DNA of 58,046 nucleotides, taken from contig JAKQHY010000233.1 in the NCBI GenBank assembly GCA_029555965.1, positions 1 through 58,046 of the forward strand, read 5' to 3'. The DNA is from Chloroflexota bacterium. GTDB lineage: Bacteria; Chloroflexota; Anaerolineae; B4-G1; SLSP01. Shown piece by piece: positions 50,001 to 58,046 of this stretch (its first letter is position 1; the number at the start of each line of letters is the position of its first letter). Position numbers and translations under genes: made by a program. The notes beneath the pieces are model-generated. The model made no database searches. It was not told the DNA's origin and was given only the letters and a program-made list of their open reading frames with translations.

Positions 50001-53000
50001 AGCTTGATCTGTCCCATGCCAAAGTAGTGTAGTGAAACGCCATAGTCATCGCCAATGGCCTTGCCCAGCGCGAGTCCCTCCTCATACGCCTGCTGCGCGC
50101 GCGCGTACTCTTCCAACGCACAGTATACCCGCCCCAAACTCTCCAGCAGCGGCACCAGGCGGTTGCGATTGAAGACTTCACGTTCCAGTTGAATGGCCCG
50201 CTCCAAATATTCCCGCGCACGCGGGTAAAGCCCCAAACGCCAATACGTCAACCCCAGGTTGTTATGCGAACGGGTTTGTCGGCTACGATCGCCGATGGCG
50301 TTAGCTATCGCCAGCGACTGCTCATGGTAATCTCGCTGTTGGGCGTAGTCCTCCAATGTCAACCCCAGGGCATTTAGGGCATCCGCGACCCCGGCCTGGT
50401 TGCCCAGCGCGCGCTGCAATTCAAGGGAGTCTTGCAGATAAGCGCGGGCTTCAGGCAATCCCAAAATGCGGGCATAGTTCCCCAAATGCCAGAGCAGGTG
50501 AGCTTGGCGGCGGCGGTCGCCTAACGGACGACATAACTGCAAGGCCTCTTTGTGAAAAGCGTAGGCCGCTTCCACTTTACCAACCTTGAAATGCGCCTCG
50601 CCCAACACGTCCAGGCTATCCACAAGGAGCAGCACATCCGCCTGCTTGCGGGCGAGGGTCAAGGTCTCTACACCCAAAGATAGGGCCTGATCATACTTGC
50701 CCAAGACAGCCAAAGCCGCGACTTGCAAGTTGCGGACCTCGATCTGTCGCCCCAGATCCGCCAGGGCGGCCGCCAACTGCGCCATAGCGACCAGGTCCTC
50801 AAGTTGGGCTTGATATTGTTCTAGATAAGCAAAAGCGGCGGCGCGACTGTGCAGCAGGGCATACAGTGTTTGCAATGGCGTTTCCTGGGTGCAGCGTTGA
50901 GCGAACTCCAGCGCCTGGCTATAATAACGCGCCGCCGAGCGGTGCGCGTAGACTTGGGCAGCTCTATCTCCGGCAATCTGGGCATAGTGCATAGCCTGTT
51001 CCAAATGACCGGCCCGCTCATAATGCCAGGTCAACATTTCGGCGATGTCATTGTCGGGGCAATGCTGCCGCAAGGCCTCAGCACAGAGCGCATGCCGGCG
51101 CGCACAGTCCACCGGCGTCAGGGTTTCATAGATGAGGGTGCGAACCTGATCGTTGCTGAACCGATAAGCCGACTGACCGGAACGCGCGCCCAACGTCAAG
51201 ACGTAATGCCGGGTCGCCTGCGTCATCACAGAGAAGATTTCGTCGGCGGAGGCCCCGCTGACCGCAGCCAATACCTGGGGATTCAACCACTGGCCCAGCA
51301 CGGCGGCCCACTGTAAAACACGCAAAGCGGCAGGCTCCAGGCGGGCCACACGCCGCTGCAACATTTCCTGAGCGTGCTCCGATGTTCGGGAAAGACCCTC
51401 GCTAGCTACGCGCCATGCTTCGCCATCATAACGCAAGCGGTTATCTTCAATCAGAGAGTGCAGCAGACTTTCGATGAATAGCGGCTCGCCGCCAGTTTCG
51501 GTCATCAACCAGGGCAGAAATCCTTCAGGCAGGCGCGCCGCACCTTCGGCGCCGGCGCCCAATAACGCGCAAGTCAGCTCGGCGACGGCGGCCTCATCCA
51601 ACAGTTCAAGGCGCAACAATTCAGGCAGGCACGCCCCCTCAGCAACAGAAGGCTGCGCTTGAGCGTGCGCCGGCCACGCGCCACGCGCCAGCAGCCCCAA
51701 GGGATGCGCAGCATCTATTTCGGCGTCGCGGTACAGGCCCAGCAGCAATACCTTGCCCTGGGACACGCGCTGGCTCACACGCTCCAATAATTCCAGAGTT
51801 TCCGCATCCGCATACTGCAAATCTTCCAGGATCAACAGCAAGGGCTTGTCAAACAGCATCAGACCATCCACCACAGACATCAGTAAACGCGCTTTTTCTT
51901 CAGGGGACGATTGCAATGGCAAATCGGCGCCAAACAGGCTCGTCAATTCCGGCATCAACCCGCCCAGGGCGTCGCTATACGGCTGTAGTTTTTCCATGCA
52001 GGCAGAGGAACATTGCATAAGCAACTGTTTGAAGAGCGTCACCCAGGGACGATAAGGAGTGAGCACGTATTCGTCACACCCCCCCTCGCAGACCAGAACG
52101 CGCTGCATTTGCGCGTATACACTCAACTCGCGGGCCAAACGGCTTTTGCCAACGCCCGCAGGCCCGGTCAACAGCACCAGGCGGCCATGGCCCTGCAACA
52201 TATCCAGGAGTTTTTCCTTTAGATAGGCCATCTCAAAGTGGCGGCCCACCAGTAAACCGCTGTGTGCGCCCCCCTGGGCAGACTCAATTCCCAGGGGATA
52301 ATTTTCCCCGGTGAACGCATTGAGCGCGCGAATGACTGCGTCAGCGCTGCCGTAACGCCCCTCGGGGGTTGGCGACAGCAAGGTGCGAATGATCTGGCGC
52401 AGTTCAGAGGGCAACTTGAAAGAGGTGGGCAACGCTTCCGCCCCGGTCAGGAATGGATCGGTCTCGGCCCAATCGCCGGGCCGTCCCCCGGAGGGTAAGC
52501 GCCCGGTCACGATCTCGTAAAGCGCGACGCCCAGGGAGTATAAATCAGCCCGGTAATCTACGGGGGCATCCTGCATGACTTCCGGCGCGACATATTCCGG
52601 TGTGCCGCGCGCCGGCCGGCCGCCGGCGGCCTGTGACTGCCCGATCAGCCCGAAGTCCATCAGCTTGACCTGTCCCTCCGGTGTAATCCGCACATTGAGA
52701 GGTTTCACGTCATAGTGGATAAAGCCGCGCGCGTGGATGTACTGTAGAGCGTAACAAACTTGTGTGATAACATTGTAAAGCCAGGTTATATCGAACACAC
52801 CCGATAATACGCGCCGACGGGTCGCTGCTGCCCAATCTTCACCCGGCACATAGTCCATAGTGAAGAAGGATTCCTGAGTATCCTCACCATAGCCAAAGTC
52901 ATACACCTTCACCAGATTGGGATGATGAAGTTGCGCCAGGACGGCAAATTCGTGCTTGAACTGCGCCAGGCGATACTCATCCGCCTGATCCGTGCGCACC

Positions 53001-53125
53001 GTTTTCAAAGCTACCAGGACATTATCACGCAGCAAGTCTTCCACCAGGAAAACGGCGCCCATGCCGCCCTGACCTAGTTGCCGGATCACTTTATAACGCC
53101 GATTGAAGACTTGTATTGCCATCAT
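47039..53125 (-). CDS. Ser/Thr kinase-AAA ATPase-TPR-GAF-histidine kinase fusion
   Basis: A 2028-residue signalling protein without membrane helices. Order: eukaryotic-type protein kinase (about 10-270; GQGGMG loop, VALKTVR lysine, DFGLIG, GTPEYVAPEV; catalytic loop HYDVKPLN with Tyr in place of the Arg of HRD), AAA/STAND ATPase (Walker A GPAGVGKSRLA at about 319-329, Walker B LLLILEDLQYAD), a TPR array (about 800-1130), three GAF domains (about 1210-1380, 1420-1570, 1590-1740), HisKA with H1784 in VAAHELFTPLT (Phe for the usual Arg), and a complete HATPase (VADTGVGIDPQ, GGPGLGLTIARGVIEAHGG). This is the architecture of multi-sensor dual kinases of Chloroflexota and cyanobacteria. ATG 53122 is an alternative start. 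Confidence 0.93.
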   Translation of the reverse strand: MMAIQVFNRRYKVIRQLGQGGMGAVFLVEDLLRDNVLVALKTVRTDQADEYRLAQFKHEFAVLAQLHHPNLVKVYDFGYGEDTQESFFTMDYVPGEDWAAATRRRVLSGVFDITWLYNVITQVCYALQYIHARGFIHYDVKPLNVRITPEGQVKLMDFGLIGQSQAAGGRPARGTPEYVAPEVMQDAPVDYRADLYSLGVALYEIVTGRLPSGGRPGDWAETDPFLTGAEALPTSFKLPSELRQIIRTLLSPTPEGRYGSADAVIRALNAFTGENYPLGIESAQGGAHSGLLVGRHFEMAYLKEKLLDMLQGHGRLVLLTGPAGVGKSRLARELSVYAQMQRVLVCEGGCDEYVLTPYRPWVTLFKQLLMQCSSACMEKLQPYSDALGGLMPELTSLFGADLPLQSSPEEKARLLMSVVDGLMLFDKPLLLILEDLQYADAETLELLERVSQRVSQGKVLLLGLYRDAEIDAAHPLGLLARGAWPAHAQAQPSVAEGACLPELLRLELLDEAAVAELTCALLGAGAEGAARLPEGFLPWLMTETGGEPLFIESLLHSLIEDNRLRYDGEAWRVASEGLSRTSEHAQEMLQRRVARLEPAALRVLQWAAVLGQWLNPQVLAAVSGASADEIFSVMTQATRHYVLTLGARSGQSAYRFSNDQVRTLIYETLTPVDCARRHALCAEALRQHCPDNDIAEMLTWHYERAGHLEQAMHYAQIAGDRAAQVYAHRSAARYYSQALEFAQRCTQETPLQTLYALLHSRAAAFAYLEQYQAQLEDLVAMAQLAAALADLGRQIEVRNLQVAALAVLGKYDQALSLGVETLTLARKQADVLLLVDSLDVLGEAHFKVGKVEAAYAFHKEALQLCRPLGDRRRQAHLLWHLGNYARILGLPEARAYLQDSLELQRALGNQAGVADALNALGLTLEDYAQQRDYHEQSLAIANAIGDRSRQTRSHNNLGLTYWRLGLYPRAREYLERAIQLEREVFNRNRLVPLLESLGRVYCALEEYARAQQAYEEGLALGKAIGDDYGVSLHYFGMGQIKLASGDPEAARFLFAQALGIQQERKLLAILCASQAWLGAAELALGHWELAERHTREAVQTLRVSGVGEFLAQEAWWWRYQVLSRAAPERRASLAAEAWRALQRAHEAMLAGIATLNDEGLRRNYLNKVRINRDILTEWTRCLAAQQTSPEAFDLPAASPAASGPLSESEQFRNRFKRVLDISVRMNETHDVESLLHYVMDQVIELIGAERGVLALFDRQHQMHFRVAVGMALSEVVDGKAQISYTVLETLAQSRQPLLLQDALTDERFGGRNSVLELNLRSVLCVPLIARAELTGLIYVDNRSASGRFSPTDLDLLTIFANQAATAIENARLYGDLMQANVQLENWAHTLEERVTKRTAEVKTINAVLSRRAIQLETSRQVAQQIISILELDALLERVVSLIQSQFGYSFVGVWLVNTARGELVLRAGADLRGRRFQNTGMAIPLEAPSFSTSVYRTGKARVAQNGGESPDFWNAPARPPLAAELGLPLLIGAQVVGVLNVGGDQAGQFVEEEIGVLQGLADQLAIAIRNAQLYQAEQRRRKLTELLEQTGRELTSSLDMHEAPGRILALLNILTPYVRGMVMLREGDTLRSVAHYGILDIQGDKDLVVPITEGDVFRQLESLGHPLIVHDTIQESGWKQVPWLPRHRSWMGVLLIAKGRAIGMISLTRREPYAFSEEDATWVQAFATQASIALENARYHTELVRFSAQLEQMVQQRTQELDETNRILAQLNKTKSTFITVAAHELFTPLTAISSFAQLLQRYSGTQPPPHMKEYLEGIVVGAKRMQDIIDRMRDTARINLQTWEVSHDSVVLAELLRQITQAFACPLLERRLTLTLTGLDTLPVISGDAEMLSKALYHVIINAIKYTPDGGRITVSGFETTMENNRPSVELIVADTGVGIDPQNLELVFESFYQTGSVEHHFSGDTEYKAGGPGLGLTIARGVIEAHGGKIWAESETYDETRYPGSRFHIQLPVYKPDTKPEIGNEK

Positions 53126-53154
53126 GGCCTCGATAAAATCGCTCGCAACAGAAA

Positions 53155-53339
53155 TCTAAGAACCTATCCGAAAATTATGGCGATGCTGCACCGCTACGCC
53201 AGGGCTTGCGGCTAAAGCCGCTTTCAGGAGGGTATTTTTTCGTTGGCGGGCTGCGCCCGCCAACGAAAAAATACCCCCTTCAAACCGCGCCTTTAGGCGC
53301 AAATTGCGGGCCAAAACGAATTTTCGGATAGATTCTAAG
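53155..53339. mobile_element. MITE-like element with terminal inverted repeats
   Basis: TCTAAG occurs as a direct repeat at both ends (53155-53160 and 53334-53339), a likely 6-bp target duplication. Inside, AACCTATCCGAAAATT (53161-53176) and AATTTTCGGATAGAT (53319-53333) form terminal inverted repeats with one difference. The interior is non-coding and packed with hairpins. No transposase is nearby; mobilisation in trans is inferred. Confidence 0.6.
53230..53276. terminator. Perfect 21-bp hairpin inside the MITE-like element
   Basis: GGGTATTTTTTCGTTGGCGG plus G (53230-53250), loop CTGCG, exact inverse at 53256-53276. T-run and A-run are inside the arms, so it could stop transcription in both directions. 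Mini-hairpins GCGGC-TAAA-GCCGC (53208-53221) and GCGCC-TTTA-GGCGC (53287-53300) flank it. Confidence 0.7.
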
Positions 53340-53344
53340 CCCTA

Positions 53345-53350
53345 ATTATA
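53345..53350 (-). promoter_or_regulatory. Possible -10 element for the giant kinase gene
   Basis: TATAAT on the minus strand just outside the MITE-like element; the leader would run through its hairpins. No convincing -35. The region 53351-53449 otherwise shows nothing recognisable. Confidence 0.35.
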
Positions 53351-53449
53351 CGACATTTTTACCAATTTATAACATAGCTCTTCAAAAAAAGGATAAAACT
53401 AACAGAAACGGTTAGGAGAGCAGAGGAACAGCCTGGGAGAAATGGGGGA

Positions 53450-54088
53450 CTAGGGCGTATTAAGGAATTCTTGCAGACTCTGAGTCACTTGGAGTATTTC
53501 TTGCCCGCCGTCCACGACATGAATTGTCTCGCCTTGCGCCCGGAGGCGCCGAATGGCAGCATGATATTTATCCAGCACCGCGGTCAGCAACTCTTCCTTC
53601 TCAAAAAGATCGAATTGCTCGGCGCGCCGTCGCCGGATGCGCGCCAGGCACTCGGCCACTGGCGCGTCGAGAAAAAACGTCACATCGGGGCGTAGGCATG
53701 GCGCATGCATTTCGTAGAGCCAGCCAACTTCGTTCGGCGTCAACGAGAGGGATTGGTAAGCCAACGAGGAAAGATAATAACGATCCATCACCACCCACGC
53801 GCCCGCCTGGAGTTGCGCGGCGACGCCCTGCGGGCGGTAAAGATGCTCCAGCCGGTCAGCCACGAACAACGCGGCCAGGGTGCGCGGCTGCGCCACCTCC
53901 TGGTGGGTCAGGATGCGGCGAATAAGCAGGCCGACCAAGCCATCGGTCGGCTCCCAGGTGACATGAACGGTGGGCACAAACGCCTGCGCCCGCAGCCACT
54001 CGCCGAGCAGCCGCGCCTGCGTCGTAGTGCCCGCCCCGTCCAAGCCTTCCAGCACGATGAGTTTGCCAGGGCCGGGATGGAGAAGCAT
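53450..54088 (-). CDS. tmk: dTMP kinase with altered P-loop
   Basis: About 212 residues of thymidylate kinase, which makes dTDP from dTMP. The P-loop reads LEGLDGAGTTTQ (about 13-24), with Thr where the family has Lys (GKTTQ). Other family motifs are intact: DRYYLSSLAYQS (102-113), the ATP lid IRRRRAEQFDLFE, and WEPTDG. The start is ATG 54088 (MLLHPGPGKL); longer in-frame starts overlap the neighbouring small gene. It follows that gene by 14 bases and is probably co-transcribed. Confidence 0.9.
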   Translation of the reverse strand: MLLHPGPGKLIVLEGLDGAGTTTQARLLGEWLRAQAFVPTVHVTWEPTDGLVGLLIRRILTHQEVAQPRTLAALFVADRLEHLYRPQGVAAQLQAGAWVVMDRYYLSSLAYQSLSLTPNEVGWLYEMHAPCLRPDVTFFLDAPVAECLARIRRRRAEQFDLFEKEELLTAVLDKYHAAIRRLRAQGETIHVVDGGQEILQVTQSLQEFLNTP

Positions 54089-54102
54089 AGTGTGCGGAAG
54101 TG

Positions 54103-54327
54103 TTATCCCGCCTTCGTCTTGCTGTCTGTCACCGGGCGTTTGAAAAAGTAGACAAAATCGCCATCCGGGTCCGGCAACACCGTGACGAGTTCCCACCCCT
54201 CATCCTCCAGGTTGCTGAACGCGGACGGCTCGCGGACGTAAACATCGCGTTTATTCTCAAAGACCCCCGACGCGCCGAGAAAGGTCACGCGGCTTTTTTG
54301 TAGTTTGCAGTGTTGCCATTTGGTCAT
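54103..54327 (-). CDS. Small conserved-type protein, function unknown
   Basis: A 74-residue soluble protein. The central part LEDEGWELVTVLPDPDGDFVYFFKRP resembles the small DUF4177-like fold (EGWELV ... YFFKRP). No cysteine cluster except one, no signal. GGGAGG precedes the ATG. It lies 14 bases before tmk on the same strand. The match to DUF4177 is suggestive only. (Segments quoted: LEDEGWELVTVL and FVYFFKRP.). Confidence 0.7.
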   Translation of the reverse strand: MTKWQHCKLQKSRVTFLGASGVFENKRDVYVREPSAFSNLEDEGWELVTVLPDPDGDFVYFFKRPVTDSKTKAG

Positions 54328-54410
54328 GAAATACCCTCCCTTAAGGTGTCATAGCCTACATCCAAACGCCCTCATTATACAACAGAAGCAAAGGGCAAGA
54401 AGCCAACGCG

Positions 54411-54539
54411 AGTGGATCGGCGAATGAGCGGATCGACGGATCAGCGGATCGGCAAATGAGCGGATCAGTAGATCAGCGGATCGGCGGATCAGCGGATCAG
54501 TGGATCGGCGGGCCTCAGTCCTCAGCCCTCAATCCTCCC
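54411..54539. repeat. GGATCRGC array of about 100 bp plus CAGTCCT units
   Basis: About a dozen degenerate GGATCAGC/GGATCGGC/GAATGAGC units (54411-54511), the longest array in the window, then CCTCAGTCCTCAGCCCTCAA. It overlaps the stop of the upstream minus-strand gene. The unit is 7-8 bases and lacks spacers, so it is not CRISPR. Confidence 0.85.
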
Positions 54540-57500
54540 GCGTCATCAACGGCAAATACACCGTGTAGAACTCAAAAAACTCGAACGCTCCCCGGTCATA
54601 ACCTTCTCCTTTGGGCCGCGCGACGCGATTCACGTCCATATCCGGCGCGCCGAGGGACGTGCCGGTATCCACGCACGGCGACGCTTGCTTCAGGCGGTAA
54701 TTGCGGTTCAGGGGATCGCGGAACAGTGGATCGGCGTCGCGGTTGCCCTCGCCGGGGAAGCCGCCGCCAACGTGGGAATAGGTCAGCGCCAACGTCGAGC
54801 CATCGCGCGTCGCCACGTTCTGCTCGTTGCCCCAGAGGATGTTGTTGATCCCCGTCGCCGTCGCGCCGCCATCTCCAAAGTGCATTTCGTACAGACCCAG
54901 GCCATGGGTGTTGCTGACGAGCGTGTTGTGCGCGAGGAACGCCCGCGCCCCATCTTTGAGCGCGATCCCGAAACCAGTGCGGTCGTAGTCGCCTTCGTTG
55001 TAGCGGCACTCGTAGACCAGGTTGTTGACGAGGGTGTTGGAAAACGGCCCGCCTATCGAAACACCCTTGTCGCCGCAGTGATGGAAAATGTTGCGCTCCA
55101 CGATGACAGAAGAATCGTTGGCGTCCAGGCAGTCGTCGGTGATGTGGTAGATGCGGTTGTCGCGCAACACGGCGGGAGGGTTTTGGATGCTGCTGATTTC
55201 GATGCCTTCGGGCGGCGAGGGGTTGAAGCTCAAATCATAGAACGAGTCGTGGATGGTATTGCCTTCAATGAGCGCCTGCCCGCCCGTCGCGTGGACAGCG
55301 TCCGTGCCGATGTCGTAGATGTCGTTGTGCAGCAACGTCAGCGCCGAGCCGTAATCCGCCGTGACGGCGACGCTATGCCGCATGTGCCGCAGCGTGCTGT
55401 GAGCGATAGTGATGTCCGATGCGAACGCAGTGATGCCGTGGGTGCGGGGGGTGGTCAAAACTTCATGGACGTATTCCAACACGGCGTACTCGATGCGGTT
55501 GTCGGCGCGGGTGTTCCACAGGAGAATGCCGCCCCAAAACGCCGCCGGGTTGCCGGTGCTCAGCGTCACCGGTTGCGTCACCGCGCCGTGAACCCACAGC
55601 CGCGCGCCGTCTTCCACGCGGATCAGCCGCTCCGAAGCGAAGTGCAGCGTCGCGCCCCCCTCGATGGTCAACGTAATCCCGCCGGAAAGCCGGATGTCTT
55701 CGTGGATGGTGTACGGCAGGCGGCTGCCTTCCAGCACCGTGTCCGCCGTGAGCGTTCCGCCGTGGAACACGTCGCGGAAGAGGGTGATCGTCTGCGTATA
55801 CGTCCCGTCGCCGAACACAACCATGGTGTCGCGGTGGATAAGCTCCGCCACGTAACGCCAGCTCGTCGGCGTGAGGTACGTCAGCCCATCGGCGCTGCCG
55901 TTCACCGTCACGTCGCGCAGCGGCGAGCACGTCCCCTCCAGAATGACAGTTGCGTCGGTCGTCACGATGTCTTGGCCGTCGTTGGTGATGATCGCGAGCC
56001 GGTCGCCCGGAATTTCCGTCCATAGGTGGGGGACGCGCGCGGCGACGAAATCCTTGAGTTCCTGCTTGTCGCCCGCGCTGACGACGTCCGCCGGCATGAC
56101 ATCAATGCGCGGAAACATCTCTTCCACGGAGAAGGAGCCGGAAATCAGCTCGGCGATCCCCTGGTAGTACCAGCGCGTGAAGACAGGCGTGTGCAGGATG
56201 CGTTTCACAGTGTCTCCGGCGTACCAATCCGGCTCCCAAATCGTGTGCGTGGGGTTGATAAACGTCGAGTCGTGATCCCAGGAGAGCAGCACAAAGCGGT
56301 CGTCCGCGCCGCGATGGTAGAGGTAGTAGTCGTCGCCGCCGCCGATCCACAGTGCGCCTTCGTGATTGTCGAGCACCGCCTGCACCGCGAACCACTTGAG
56401 CCACTGGCGCATATCGGCCACCGCCTCGGTGTCCGCCACAAACGTGGCGTCGGGCGCGTGGGTCAGCGCGTAGGTAAGAGAAATCACGTCCGTGAAATCG
56501 TCGGCTTCCTCGTTGGTCTTCTTGACGTAGTTATCCCGGTAGAGATTGGGGTCGGCGCCCCGGTACGCCAGGTCGGCGCCGCTCTCACCACGATACAGGT
56601 TGCCGTCGTTGTCGTCGCCGAAGTGCGCCTTGAGAAAGTCCCGATCCACAGCTTCCACGTCCAGGTAGTTGCCCTCAAGCGCGCCGTTGATGGCGAGTTG
56701 CACAAAGCGCGTGTCCGAGGCCGGCAACCCGGCCCGCCGGAACACACTGTAGGCCATCGCGTCCCGGTCCAGATTGTCGCTGATCAGGTTGAGGCGCTCG
56801 CGGCTCTCAAACTCCTGCGCGTCGCGGAATTTTATGCGGTACGGGCGCGGCGTGAAGTTACGCGTGTCGCCCCGGTAACGCAGGCCCACGTTGTAGTACG
56901 CCGTGTCGGAACACACAAACGTCGCGTCGAGCAGCTCGTTGGAGACCATATCGCGCGTCGTCAGTTCCGCCCGGTTCTGGTCGGTGAGGATGAGACGGTA
57001 CAGCAGCAAGTTGCTTGACAAGGGGACGTCCTCCACCCAGTAGAGGAAGCTCACCGTGAGCGGCAGTCCCGTCTCCGCCGACGTCCCGCCCGGCGCGCCC
57101 TCCGGCACGATGCGCGTCGCGCCCTCATCGTCCGTCGCCGTGATGTAAAACTCCACGTAGCGCCCCTGCCCCGGCAGGAAAATCGTCTCGGAGATGGCGA
57201 AGGAGGGGATGATGGCGGAGTAAAGACTAAGGACTGAGGACTGAGGACTGAGGACTGAGGACTGAGGATTGAGGACTGAGGACTGAGAATTCTCGCTTCC
57301 TGCTTCTTGCTTCCTGCTTCCTGCCTCTTGCCTCATCAGCACAGCCGTATATTCCGCCTCTCCCTGCACGCGATAGTGGAGGGTGACGGAGACGACGGCG
57401 CTGTTGTCGTCCACGTAGGCGGCCACGGTGACAGGCTGCGTGGAGGCAGGCAGCAGCGGCGCGTGCGCCGGCGCGAGGATGCACGGCGGGAGGTTGCCCG

Positions 57501-58009
57501 CGTGGTAGATGCTGATCTGCGCGCCGGGCGTCCCCGGCCCCACGCTCGCCGCCCACGAACACGGGCTGTCGGAGTTGAACGTCGGGTTAATCAATTCCAA
57601 CGACGAGCCGTCGCCGTCGGCGGCCTCCGGCCAGGGCAGGTGATCGTCATACGTCACGGCGGCGGCCACCACGCCCGTCGGATCGGCCAGCGCGATGCGC
57701 TCGCCGCTGTTATCGAGCCGCCCGCTCTCAAACGGGCCAAGCGTCCCCGTGATGCCATACTTCGCCTCCACCAGCGCGGAGTTGCCCGCGACCACCAGAT
57801 AATCGCCCGGCAGCAACACTGTGCCGGTGGGGAAGGTATACTTGAAGCCGTCGCTGAAATACCAGCCGCTCAAATCCACCCCCGCGTCCCCGGCGTTGTA
57901 CAACTCCACGTATTCTTCGCCGTAATCGTCCGAGGCGGGGTGATAGTGAAGCTCGTTGAGAACGATAGTAGTGCTGAGGGCTGAGGGCTGAGGGCTGAGG
58001 GCTGAGGGC
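54529..58009 (-). CDS. Secreted lamin-tail/CotH/beta-helix protein, 5' end interrupted by repeats
   Basis: About 1160 codons are open from 58009, where an in-frame TAA (58010-58012) lies inside a heptamer array. The first recognisable domain is a lamin-tail domain (IVLNELHYHPASDDYGEEYV then LYNAGDAGVDLSGWYFSDG). Next are an Fn3-like segment, a CotH kinase-like domain (about 290-560; NVGLRYRGDTRNFTPRPYRI, NLISDNLDRDAMAYSVFRR, LSWDHDSTF) and a right-handed beta-helix to the end. No ATG exists in the open frame before the lamin-tail domain; GTG 57915 and TTG 57909 would delete its first strand. A signal peptide and true start are probably beyond the window in another frame. A second array (57231-57336) is translated inside the protein. 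Confidence 0.8.
57231..57336. repeat. Heptamer arrays inside a coding sequence
   Basis: Eight phased GGACTGA units (57231-57286) and six GCTTCCT/GCCTCTT units (57295-57336). On the minus strand they are read in frame as QEAGSRKQEAGSEN and SQSSVLNPQSSVLSPQSSVL between two beta strands of the Fn3-like domain. Confidence 0.9.
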
Positions 58010-58046
58010 TTAGGACTGAGGACTGAGGGCTGAGGACTGAGGACTG
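57974..58046. repeat. GGCTGAG/GGACTGA heptamer array at the 5' end of the lamin-tail gene
   Basis: About ten phased heptamers (GCTGAGG and ACTGAGG) run to the end of the window. On the minus strand they give the in-frame TAA at 58010-58012. Same unit as the intragenic array at 57231. Confidence 0.88.

Noticed and set aside
54411..54511. CRISPR array
   Set aside because: Units are 7-8 bases and contiguous, with no spacers and no cas genes in the window.
57231..57336. Intron or IS scar in the lamin-tail gene
   Set aside because: No terminal inverted repeats or target duplication; the sequence is plain tandem heptamers that keep the frame.
1..58046. tRNA, rRNA or transposase genes
   Set aside because: Intergenic spaces were read on both strands; no tRNA T-loop/CCA pattern, rRNA segment or transposase motif was recognised.

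Overview
The window is 58 kb of GC-rich bacterial chromosome with no rRNA, tRNA, CRISPR array, phage or transposase gene. The gene set points to a Chloroflexota bacterium, probably of the Anaerolineae/Caldilineae kind: a giant Ser/Thr kinase-AAA-TPR-GAF-histidine kinase fusion, PAS/GAF-rich histidine kinases, an uroporphyrinogen-decarboxylase (URO-D)-like trio, CotH/lamin-tail and PD40 proteins, and a stand-alone NYN-LOTUS protein. This is inference from gene content; no marker gene settles it.

Layout. 1-7283: end of a beta-propeller protein, a Tat-type L,D-transpeptidase, an EamA exporter, then a minus-strand block (lipoprotein, Mrp, peptide deformylase, cNMP-binding/PH membrane protein). 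7427-15347: nucleoside deaminase, FMN-barrel protein, Zn-dehydrogenase translationally joined to a restriction-modification pair whose nuclease carries the NgoMIV active-site pattern, SDR + URO-D-like pair, RmlA. 15377-22587: signalling cluster of a histidine kinase lacking half its ATPase domain, a complete hybrid kinase with a nidogen-like outer domain, and a response regulator. 22767-29996: flavin reductase-like, DinB-like, two URO-D-like proteins, a SorE-like dehydrogenase, an orphan kinase and an SDR pseudogene. 30314-35521: DUF2680-like secreted protein, a TetR-type operon of cysteine-rich membrane proteins with an ICMT-like methyltransferase, and a divergent DUF4405 protein; a perfect TetR-like palindrome sits between. 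35605-40146: MarR regulator plus a heterodimeric ABC exporter with a good promoter. 40192-58046: assorted proteins including a NYN-LOTUS protein, a class III cyclase with altered active site, the 2028-residue dual kinase, dTMP kinase and a large secreted lamin-tail/CotH/beta-helix protein.

The most unusual content is non-coding. Nearly every intergenic space holds short tandem (mostly 7-nt) arrays, often followed by their reverse complement, in more than a dozen unrelated sequence families. Some form long perfect hairpins, some supply the stop codon and last residues of the upstream gene, and some end directly in the Shine-Dalgarno of the next gene. A cassette of about 95 bp that fuses a hairpin to a ribosome-binding site occurs before three unrelated genes in the same orientation. 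Small palindromes keep a constant loop while the stem sequence changes on both sides, a covariation signature. One array lies inside a coding sequence in frame and another sits at the 5' end of the same gene, where a 7-nt unit could shift the reading frame. A 185-bp MITE-like element with terminal inverted repeats and a 6-bp direct repeat lies upstream of the giant kinase.
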